Source: Candidatus Bathyarchaeota archaeon
GTDB taxonomy: Archaea; Thermoproteota; Bathyarchaeia; Bathyarchaeales; UBA233
Direction of reading: 5' to 3'
Assembly (NCBI GenBank): GCA_025057795.1
Contig: JANXEP010000047.1
Location: forward strand, 1-28,221
Length of the DNA stretch: 28,221 nucleotides
Made by a program: the position numbers and the translations under genes. Positions within the stretch are counted from its first letter, which is position 1, and every line of letters begins with the position of its first letter. The notes under the pieces are model-generated. The model had not been told where the DNA came from and did not search any database. It saw only the letters and a list, made by a program, of their open reading frames with translations. This document shows, in pieces, positions 22,080-28,221 of the stretch.

Positions 22080-22346
22080 ATGGAAACAAAATGCCCAAAC
22101 GACAAGAGCAAGGAAGCTGAACTAAAGAGGCAAGGCTGGACGAGACGGTTTGTAGCTGATGAGCCGAGGCTAAGCGAAGCTGTGGAACTTTACAAATCCC
22201 TCGGCTATGAGGTTAGATTGGAACCAGCCGCCTTTGACGAGGCGCCTGAAATGTGTAGAAAGTGTTTAATGTGCAGAGACAGCGACAAGTACAAAGTCAT
22301 TTACACGAGGCCTGAAAAGAGGGAAGAAGGCGACACCACCCCTTAA
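22080..22346 (+). CDS. Small CxxCxxC protein of unknown function
   Basis: An 88-residue soluble protein. The middle (EAVELYKSLGYEVRLEPAAF) looks like a helix-strand unit found in small alpha/beta proteins, and CRKCLMC (Cys59, 62, 65) follows, then DKYKVIYTRP. Three Cys plus Cys5 could bind a metal or an Fe-S cluster. It has its own TATA-like box and lies 17 bp before the JAMM gene, so the two are likely co-transcribed. I recall similar short proteins beside redox genes in uncultured archaea and Chloroflexi but cannot name the family. Confidence 0.7.
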   Translation: METKCPNDKSKEAELKRQGWTRRFVADEPRLSEAVELYKSLGYEVRLEPAAFDEAPEMCRKCLMCRDSDKYKVIYTRPEKREEGDTTP

Positions 22347-22363
22347 TTCCGGGCGGTGAAAGT

Positions 22364-22771
22364 TTGGTTTTAAAGATTTCAAGGAAACATTTAGACGAAA
22401 TATTCATGCACGCTAAGGAAAATTATCCAATTGAAGCTTGCGGAATTTTGGCAGGCGAAAAGAGCGGGGCTGAAAAGATTGTTAGAAAAGTCTATCATAC
22501 AAGGAACTTGGTTGCTTCCCCCTCTGCGTACCAAATCGACCCATTGGAACAATTGAAGGTGTTTGAGGAGGCGGAGCTTGAGGGTTTAGATGTTGTCGGA
22601 TTTTACCATAGTCATCCTTTTTGGGATGCGTTCTGGTCTGAAGCTGACGAAATGGGGAGCAAACATTGGGTGGGATACTCATACCTGATAGTTTCGCTGA
22701 AAACGGGAGGGTTCTGCGCCTATGTCAGAAAAGAGGAGGACGTGGAGGTGGAGGAAGTTGTGGTCATCTAA
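22364..22771 (+). CDS. JAMM/MPN+ metalloprotease
   Basis: A 135-residue single-domain JAMM protein. Glu24 (PIEACGILAG) and the perfect motif H-x-H-x7-S-x2-D (His82, His84, Ser92, Asp95) form the zinc site. Stand-alone archaeal members such as HvJAMM1 remove ubiquitin-like SAMP modifiers, and bacterial relatives (Mec/QbsD) trim sulfur-carrier proteins. Either role is possible here and no ubiquitin-like gene is visible. The start is TTG at 22364 with GGTGAA upstream. The last 8 bp overlap the convergent histone-deacetylase-family gene. Confidence 0.88.
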   Translation: MVLKISRKHLDEIFMHAKENYPIEACGILAGEKSGAEKIVRKVYHTRNLVASPSAYQIDPLEQLKVFEEAELEGLDVVGFYHSHPFWDAFWSEADEMGSKHWVGYSYLIVSLKTGGFCAYVRKEEDVEVEEVVVI

Positions 22772-23858
22772 AGCATTTCCAGTATTTGGAGAGGGTGCGC
22801 TTAAGCTCAGCCAGCGTTGTGTCAACTCGCTTGGTTATCCATGGCTCTGCTTTCTCGGCGGGGGGAGGAGCTATATCATTAACGTCTAACTTTTCCGCGC
22901 CGACTGCGCACGCCGTAACTAAATAGAACGCGTGCACAGCCGCTTTAACATTGTATCCTCCGCCAAGCCTAATCAGCACTTTTCCCCCGCAAACCTCGTC
23001 CGCGGTTTTCAGCACCTCCCTCGTCAATTCTGGATAAAATGCCATAGTCAAATTGTAGTTTGTCAAGGGATCGGCAAAATAGTTATCCGCCCCAGCGATA
23101 AACAGGAGGATGTCGGGCTTAAACTCCCGCATGATGGGTGGGAAAACCTCGCGGAGAGCCCTCAAATAGTTTTCGTTGTCAACGCCCGGAGGCAGCGGAA
23201 CATTAACAGTGTACCCCTCGCCAGCCCCAGAGCCAACCTCGTGAATGTACCCCGTTCCAGGATAGAGGGTTCTCGGGTCTTGATGCATCGACATGTAAAC
23301 CACTGTTGGATCTTCATAGAATATTTCTTGAATTCCGTTTCCATGATGCGCGTCACAGTCTAATATGAAGGCTCTTTTGATGTACCCGTGTTTCTGGAGG
23401 TGTCTAATCACTATGGAGTCGTCGTTGAAATAGCAGAAACCGAACGAGAAGCCGTAATGCGCCCTTGTGGCGTGATGCCCCCCAAAAGCCACACATTGAA
23501 TAGCCCTGTTAAATTCTCCCTTCACTACCGCTCTACCCGCATATATTATTCCTCCCGCCTGGACAAGCGCCCGCTCATAGGTTCCCATGGGAACTGGCGT
23601 GTCGGCGTCAAGTCTCCCACCCGTCTTGCTTAGGGTTTTTATTAGGTTTAATAGCGAGGGTTCATGCACCAGAAGTACGTCTTCTTCCGTTGCTTCCAGC
23701 GGCGGGTCCACCACTTGAAGCTGCGGCAAATCCAGTATGCCCTTCTCCTTCAATTTGTCAAAGTATAGGGTGAAACGCTCCTTCCTAAAGGGATGTTCAG
23801 GTCCAAAATCGTGTTCTAACAGTTTCCTCTGGTAGATTAGGGCAACTTTCCCAGTCAT
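22764..23858 (-). CDS. Histone-deacetylase-family deacetylase (AcuC-like)
   Basis: A 364-residue zinc-dependent deacylase. His128-His129 (GGHHA), Asp167-x-Asp169-x-His171 (LDCDAHHGNG), Asp258 (AGADNY) and Tyr302 (GGGYN) are the full catalytic and zinc-binding set, so it should be active. Archaeal members may deacetylate proteins such as acetyl-CoA synthetase or Alba, or polyamines; the substrate is not visible. It is the second gene of a leftward pair, its ATG overlapping the stop of the aldo/keto reductase gene by four bases. It overlaps the convergent JAMM gene by 8 bp. Confidence 0.92.
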   Translation of the reverse strand: MTGKVALIYQRKLLEHDFGPEHPFRKERFTLYFDKLKEKGILDLPQLQVVDPPLEATEEDVLLVHEPSLLNLIKTLSKTGGRLDADTPVPMGTYERALVQAGGIIYAGRAVVKGEFNRAIQCVAFGGHHATRAHYGFSFGFCYFNDDSIVIRHLQKHGYIKRAFILDCDAHHGNGIQEIFYEDPTVVYMSMHQDPRTLYPGTGYIHEVGSGAGEGYTVNVPLPPGVDNENYLRALREVFPPIMREFKPDILLFIAGADNYFADPLTNYNLTMAFYPELTREVLKTADEVCGGKVLIRLGGGYNVKAAVHAFYLVTACAVGAEKLDVNDIAPPPAEKAEPWITKRVDTTLAELKRTLSKYWKCFR

Positions 23859-25090
23859 GCCTTTTCACTCCTCGCTATATTAGCTGGAGGCTGCGGAGGC
23901 GGAGGGGGAGGAGGCATCCCTAAAAAGAACAGGACTTCCGATAGGAATTTGCGTATAGGCAGGCTTTGGGGACACTTTTCTTCGCATGTGCCGCACTTGA
24001 TGCAGGCGTTAGCCCTGTTCTCAGGCGGAACCGCCGCGTGATACTTCTCCATAATTTCGCGGCGTTTAGCCTCGCCGCCTGGGCTTCTCAGAAACTCGTT
24101 GTAAAAAGCCAGAATTTCGGGTATTTTTACGCCTTGAGGGCAGGGCATGCAGTATTGGCATCGGGTGCATCCTATAAAGCCGTACTGGAGATACTTCTCC
24201 CTCACTTTGGAAATGATCTCCAACTCTTTAGGGGTGAGCGTGTTTGGATCTGAACGGTCGGCGATGCTGACGTTCTCCATAACTTGCTCCATGGTGCTCA
24301 TGCCGCTTAGGACAACTGAAACTTCCGGATGGTTCCAAACCCAGCGCAAGCCCCATTCAGCAGGAGACCTTTTAATTTCTGCTTGTTCCCATATTTCTTG
24401 CACTTCTTTTGGAGGCTTTGTGGCAAGCATGCCTCCCCTTAAGGGTTCCATAATTACCACTGCAAGCCCCTTGGAATGGGCGTATCTAAGCCCCTTTATT
24501 CCGGGCGTGCGCGGGCTGCTTTCAGTGTCCACGTAGTTAAGTTGGATTTGGCAAAAAGTCCACTTATTATAGCTGTCAATAATCTCCTTTAACACCTCAA
24601 ACTCGTCGTGGAAGCTGAAGCCAAAATACTTTATCTTGCCATCAGCCATTTGCCTCTCAGCCCAGTCGAGGACATTTAAATTTTGGGTTTTAAGCCAGCT
24701 ATCCCTGTTAAGCCCATGTAATAGGTAAAAGTCTACATAGTCGAACTGCAACCGCTTCAGTTGTTGGTTAAAGATTCTGTCTAAATCTTCTTTTGTGTTG
24801 ACAAACATGCCGATGGGCATCTTTGTCGCCACCTTCGCTTTTTCCCTATAACCATTTTTCAAGGCTTTTCCGACGAGAACCTCACTGTTCCCGCCGTGGT
24901 ACATGTAGGCAGTGTCGATGTAGTTTACGCCGTGGTCTATGGCGTACCTTATCATTTTGATGGCTTCAAGCTCGTTTATCTTGCTTGGATCCCCGTTGAT
25001 CGTTGGAAGCCTCATAGCGCCGAAACCAAGCACAGAAACCATCCAATTTAGCCTTCCAAACTTTCTATACTTCACACCTTTACGCTCCAT
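23855..25090 (-). CDS. Aldo/keto reductase with C-terminal 2[4Fe-4S] ferredoxin domain
   Basis: A 411-residue protein. The TIM-barrel reductase part (about 1-300) has the tetrad Asp59, Tyr64, Lys90 and His125 in NYIDTAYMY, ATK and YLLHG. The C-terminal part binds two 4Fe-4S clusters: CTRCQYCMPCPQGV and CIKCGTCEEKCPQSLPI. It ends in a run of seven prolines and a short basic tail. This fused family is common in anaerobes; substrates are mostly unknown. The ATG at 25090 (MERKGVKYRKFG) is preferred to a further upstream start because it begins directly at the conserved beta hairpin. It overlaps and is probably co-translated with the deacetylase-family gene. Confidence 0.9.
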   Translation of the reverse strand: MERKGVKYRKFGRLNWMVSVLGFGAMRLPTINGDPSKINELEAIKMIRYAIDHGVNYIDTAYMYHGGNSEVLVGKALKNGYREKAKVATKMPIGMFVNTKEDLDRIFNQQLKRLQFDYVDFYLLHGLNRDSWLKTQNLNVLDWAERQMADGKIKYFGFSFHDEFEVLKEIIDSYNKWTFCQIQLNYVDTESSPRTPGIKGLRYAHSKGLAVVIMEPLRGGMLATKPPKEVQEIWEQAEIKRSPAEWGLRWVWNHPEVSVVLSGMSTMEQVMENVSIADRSDPNTLTPKELEIISKVREKYLQYGFIGCTRCQYCMPCPQGVKIPEILAFYNEFLRSPGGEAKRREIMEKYHAAVPPENRANACIKCGTCEEKCPQSLPIRKFLSEVLFFLGMPPPPPPPQPPANIARSEKA

Positions 25091-25228
25091 AACAGTGCAA
25101 ACTAGGCATTGCAAAATTATTTCAAACATTCGTTAATGAATGTTTCTAAAACTAGTCAACACATAAGCGTGAGCGAGTACGCAAAATTTAAGTATAATCG
25201 GTTTGCACTTTCAACGAGTGTGGTGACA

Positions 25229-26068
25229 ATGACTTTAGCTTCTGAAATTAAAGAATTTGCTTCCAGCCAAGACATTGATTTGGTGGGAATAGCCAATGTG
25301 GAAAGGTTTGCGAATGCGCCTTCGGGCCATAGGCCCATGGATCTGCTTCCAAAGGCTAAATCCGTGATTGTGATGGGTTTTAGGCTACCCCTCGGGGCCC
25401 TCGAAGCTGCCAAAAGGGGTTATGAAGGGCTTAAACACGCTCCTCAGATTTACGGAGTTCACGCCTACCAGGTTGTGCCAAATCTTAAGCTGCTTTTCGC
25501 GGCAAACGCCCTTGCGAAGTTCCTTGAGAAGAAGGGGTACATAACCATGCCCTTGCCGTCCGGCCCCCTTGGAGGCTTAACCATCAGCCACAGGCATGCA
25601 GCAGTGGCAGCAGGCCTAGGCGAGTTCGGCTGGTCGGGGATAGTCTTAACACCAGAATATGGACCCAAACAGAGATGGGTTTCGGTTATAACAAGGGCTG
25701 AGCTTGAGCCAGACCCCCTTTACGACGGCCCAAAACTGTGTGACAGAAGCAAATGCAACATATGCATTAAAGTCTGCCCAACCCACGCCATACCCGAAAA
25801 AGAGTCAAAAAAGGTCGTCATCGAAGGCCGCATCTTTGAATATGCAAGGATTGATCCGGCGAAATGCGCCATTGCCTGTGAAGGGTTAAAGGAGCTTGGC
25901 ATACCCCTCCCAGAGCACCCCACATGGGAGGATCTCAACAAGCTCCGCCAGCTGGCACCCCGCGGGGGAGGCTTATTCACAGACATACCCACATATCTTT
26001 GCGGCAGATGCCTAGTCTACTGCCCCGTTGGACGAGATAAACTCTTAAAAGAATTTTTAAGCCCATAA
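25229..26068 (+). CDS. QueG-like 4Fe-4S protein
   Basis: A 279-residue protein related to epoxyqueuosine reductase and other DUF1730-type Fe-S proteins. The N-terminal part holds the DLVGIANVERF and AKSVIVMGFRLP strands, followed by SHRHAAVAAGLGEFGWSGIV, the signature of this family. Clusters: Cys171/176/179/183 (CDRSKCNICIKVCP) and Cys258/261/265 (CGRCLVYCP) with Cys213 or 217. Archaea generally make archaeosine rather than queuosine, so a different substrate is likely. The ATG at 25229 with GGTGACA upstream is chosen; the longer open frame adds 40 residues without homology-like character. Confidence 0.82.
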   Translation: MTLASEIKEFASSQDIDLVGIANVERFANAPSGHRPMDLLPKAKSVIVMGFRLPLGALEAAKRGYEGLKHAPQIYGVHAYQVVPNLKLLFAANALAKFLEKKGYITMPLPSGPLGGLTISHRHAAVAAGLGEFGWSGIVLTPEYGPKQRWVSVITRAELEPDPLYDGPKLCDRSKCNICIKVCPTHAIPEKESKKVVIEGRIFEYARIDPAKCAIACEGLKELGIPLPEHPTWEDLNKLRQLAPRGGGLFTDIPTYLCGRCLVYCPVGRDKLLKEFLSP

Positions 26069-26130
26069 ACTGAACAGTCCTCAGCATCACCTCAAAGGAC
26101 TTTTCGATATTACAGCGCAGGAAGGGGAAA

Positions 26131-28221
26131 ATGATGGAGACGGAGCGCAGATGGTGGCTTTGGAAGGTTCCTGAAGGGGCAAAATGCATAGGTAGGCGTG
26201 GTTTGCCACGAAAGGATGCCAAAGAAAAGGCAAGCGGAAAAGCCGTTTACTGCAGCGACATGTCCCTGCCAGGGATGGTTTATGCAAAACACCTCAATTC
26301 GCCCTTCGCCCATGCTAGAATCAAGAAGATGGATACGAGCAAAGTGGAGAAACTGCCAGGCGTGGTTGCCGTTATAAGATGGGACGACCCCGAGTTTAAG
26401 GATAAGTGGCCTAGGTTTGGAAGCATCACGCCATGCCCAAACTTTCTACCAATAATTTCAGACACTGCCTACTTTTATGGACAGCCGGTTGGAGCAATCG
26501 TCGTTGCTGAAAGCGAGGAAACATGCGATAAAGCGTTGAGGCTTCTACTGAAGGATATGGAGTGGGAGGAAATGCCGTTCAACCTTAACTGGGACGAGTA
26601 TGATGAGCATCCGCCAGCATGGCCTGGATACGAGAGGTACTCGCCCATAGTTAAGGGAAAACGTGAGTTCGGAGACTTCCATTACGAATTCGGCGATGTG
26701 GAGAAGGGGTTTAAGGAAGCAGACAAAATAATAGAGTTCACAATACGTAAAAGCGAAGAGGATGTGTGGGCAGGGGTAGAGGCAAGCGTTGCCATCGCAC
26801 GGTGGCAGGATAACCGCCTCGAACTGTGGACAAACCATGGAAGCGCCCACGTGTTGGTAAAGCAGGTGGCCTTACCCGCCGTGGGGATAAAGGAATGCGA
26901 TGTTGAAGTTTTCGCCCCCTATACTGGCGGGCTTTTCGGAGGCATAACATGGCTTCAGGCCGGAGTAATTGAGGCTACATGCGCATTGCTGGCTAAGAAA
27001 ATTGGAAGACCTGTAAAGTACATAGACGACTACTCGATCTTCCGAGGCGCGGAGCATCATATTGGAACCTACAAGTTTAAGGTTGGATTCAAAAATGATG
27101 GAACAATAACTGCGGTGAATGTGAACACCATATACGCGTGTCGCGGCTTCGGCATGATGCTGGACCCCATCAGCAAGCTTCTAGAAAGCACAAAAATTCC
27201 AAACATTTCCCTACATAGCGTTTATCCGCTGGTCAACAGAAACCCCACCATCTGTTATAGGCATGGCGCCCCCGCATGCACCGTCGTCACCATGATTATT
27301 AACCGTGTCGCCGCAGAACTAGGCATGGATCCCACAGAAGTCGCCTTAAAAAACGATGGATGGCACGGACACAGCATGGAATGGGTTTACGAAAACATCG
27401 CGAAGAAGCAGGGTTTTGACACTTCGCGTTGGAGTCTTAAAGAGTGTATTGAAACCGGAAAGAGGGCGATTGGTTGGGAGGCGAAGTGGCATCCGCCAGG
27501 AGCTAAAAAACTGCCCAACGGAAAATACCATGGAATAGGGTTCACAGCCATGGAACAATGGGCTTCCGCTCCCTTCAGCATGGTTGGGCCTGAGGGCAAA
27601 TCCTTCGTCAGCGCCTGTATAAGGGTGAATGCTGACGGGACTGTTTCGATTTATGGAATGCGCTCCGACTCAGGCTTGGCTGTTGGAACCACTTACGCTA
27701 ACGTTGCAGCAGACGAGATGGGAATACGTCCTGAAAATGTTGTTCTTGTACACATGTTTGATAAGGGTCATTATCTTACGCAGATGTCAGGCTCCTTCGG
27801 CACAATCTCCAACCTCATACCAATAGTTAGGGCTGCCAGAAAAGCGAGAAAAATGCTTTTAGAATATGCCACCTTGCTGCCCAACTTCAAAGGCAAAAAA
27901 CCCGAAGAACTATGCATCGAAGACAGCATGATCTTCGAAAAAGCAAACCCAGCAAACAGGGTGCCGGTGGCCGAGGTTTCAAGGCGCCACACAATCGTAG
28001 CGTGGGACGAAACCTCGCAGGATTCCCAAACACTGCCAAGGGAGGAAAGAGCCGTCATGGTTAGGCAAGCCTACTTTGTCGAGGTTGAGGTTGATCCTGA
28101 AACCGGCGAGGTTGACATCACAAATGTTGTGTGCGTTAATGATGTGGGCAGGGCTGTTAATCCAGATGCTATTAATGGTCAGCAGTATGGCGGAGCCTAC
28201 ATGGGTTTGGGCAGAGCCTTC
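26131..28221 (+). CDS. Xanthine-dehydrogenase-family molybdopterin-binding subunit, partial
   Basis: An uninterrupted frame from ATG 26131 (with GGAAGGGG upstream) to the window edge, 697 codons. Residues 16-110 fit the aldehyde oxidase/xanthine dehydrogenase a/b hammerhead domain (GMVYAKHLNSPFAHARIKKM and GVVAVIRWDDP). The molybdopterin domains follow: APYTGGLFGGITWLQAG in place of the usual GGGFGGK loop, then YGMRSDSGLAVGTTYANVAA and SGSFGTISN. The catalytic Glu region near the C-terminus is outside the window. Family members hydroxylate purines or aldehydes, or reductively dehydroxylate 4-hydroxybenzoyl-CoA. The FAD and 2Fe-2S partner subunits are not seen upstream and may follow. Confidence 0.87.
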   Translation, partial: MMETERRWWLWKVPEGAKCIGRRGLPRKDAKEKASGKAVYCSDMSLPGMVYAKHLNSPFAHARIKKMDTSKVEKLPGVVAVIRWDDPEFKDKWPRFGSITPCPNFLPIISDTAYFYGQPVGAIVVAESEETCDKALRLLLKDMEWEEMPFNLNWDEYDEHPPAWPGYERYSPIVKGKREFGDFHYEFGDVEKGFKEADKIIEFTIRKSEEDVWAGVEASVAIARWQDNRLELWTNHGSAHVLVKQVALPAVGIKECDVEVFAPYTGGLFGGITWLQAGVIEATCALLAKKIGRPVKYIDDYSIFRGAEHHIGTYKFKVGFKNDGTITAVNVNTIYACRGFGMMLDPISKLLESTKIPNISLHSVYPLVNRNPTICYRHGAPACTVVTMIINRVAAELGMDPTEVALKNDGWHGHSMEWVYENIAKKQGFDTSRWSLKECIETGKRAIGWEAKWHPPGAKKLPNGKYHGIGFTAMEQWASAPFSMVGPEGKSFVSACIRVNADGTVSIYGMRSDSGLAVGTTYANVAADEMGIRPENVVLVHMFDKGHYLTQMSGSFGTISNLIPIVRAARKARKMLLEYATLLPNFKGKKPEELCIEDSMIFEKANPANRVPVAEVSRRHTIVAWDETSQDSQTLPREERAVMVRQAYFVEVEVDPETGEVDITNVVCVNDVGRAVNPDAINGQQYGGAYMGLGRAF

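Noticed and set aside
23855..25090. Poly-proline tail of the aldo/keto reductase and the six-proline linker of MscL as a shared element
   Set aside because: Both are simple linkers encoded by different codon runs; no sign of common origin.
1..28221. CRISPR arrays, rRNA genes, insertion sequences, riboswitches
   Set aside because: No regularly spaced repeats, rRNA-like sequence, transposase frames with inverted ends, or recognisable riboswitch cores were seen on either strand.

Overview
The window looks like a chromosomal stretch of an anaerobic archaeon. The signs are an adenylate kinase with a four-Cys LID, an RtcB RNA ligase, a PhoU protein with an AbrB-type N-terminus, TATA-like boxes about 26 nt before several starts, and a tRNA-Gly interrupted by a 21-nt intron at a non-canonical position. 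The mix of a class I benzoyl-CoA reductase locus, MscL, a histone-deacetylase-family enzyme and several Fe-S oxidoreductases would fit Bathyarchaeia or a related lineage. That placement is inference; there is no rRNA or other marker here.

Left end (1-2838): a compact, visibly A+T-richer block that resembles the end of an integrated plasmid- or virus-like element. A leftward cluster of tightly packed unknown genes includes two ribbon-helix-helix (RHH) DNA-binding proteins. A rightward pair encodes a winged-helix/zinc protein and a third RHH protein. The first 65 bp of that last gene carry two identical 17-nt repeats with perfect 12-bp palindromic cores. Its reading frame runs straight through the adjacent tRNA-Met(CAU) gene.

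Housekeeping region (2862-14935): unlinked genes on both strands. They encode a WrbA-like flavodoxin, a small unknown protein, adenylate kinase, RtcB, an arylsulfotransferase-type beta-propeller, a GT-C-like membrane glycosyltransferase, a zinc-finger/DUF7662-like protein, tRNA-Gly with its intron, a duplicated cupin-like protein, an SplB-like radical SAM protein, an MscL channel whose cytoplasmic helix seems to have moved to the N-terminus, a coiled-coil protein and a PhoU-like regulator.

Aromatic-type reductase operon (15018-22029): six closely spaced rightward genes in the order catalytic subunit C-like, catalytic subunit B-like, two small ASKHA ATPase activator subunits, an 8-Cys ferredoxin, and a large 2Fe-2S/4Fe-4S/FAD/NAD(P)H oxidoreductase. 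Subunit sizes and gene order match the Azoarcus bzdN-O-P-Q-M arrangement with a bzdV-like reductase. The likely electron path is NAD(P)H to flavoprotein to ferredoxin to the ATPase subunits to the catalytic subunits. The large oxidoreductase has no AUG, GUG or UUG codon where its conserved domain begins, and it ends in a GIY-YIG-like domain. The operon is preceded by an A-rich duplicated promoter element. No ring-cleavage genes (hydratase, dehydrogenase, hydrolase) or CoA ligase are visible, so benzoyl-CoA as substrate is not proven.

Right end (22080-28221): a small CxxCxxC protein and a JAMM metalloprotease on the + strand meet an overlapping aldo/keto reductase-ferredoxin and histone-deacetylase-family pair on the - strand. 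They are followed by a QueG-like Fe-S protein and the first 697 codons of a xanthine-dehydrogenase-family molybdopterin subunit, which is cut by the window edge. That last family includes 4-hydroxybenzoyl-CoA reductase, which would fit the reductase operon functionally, but the substrate cannot be read from sequence.
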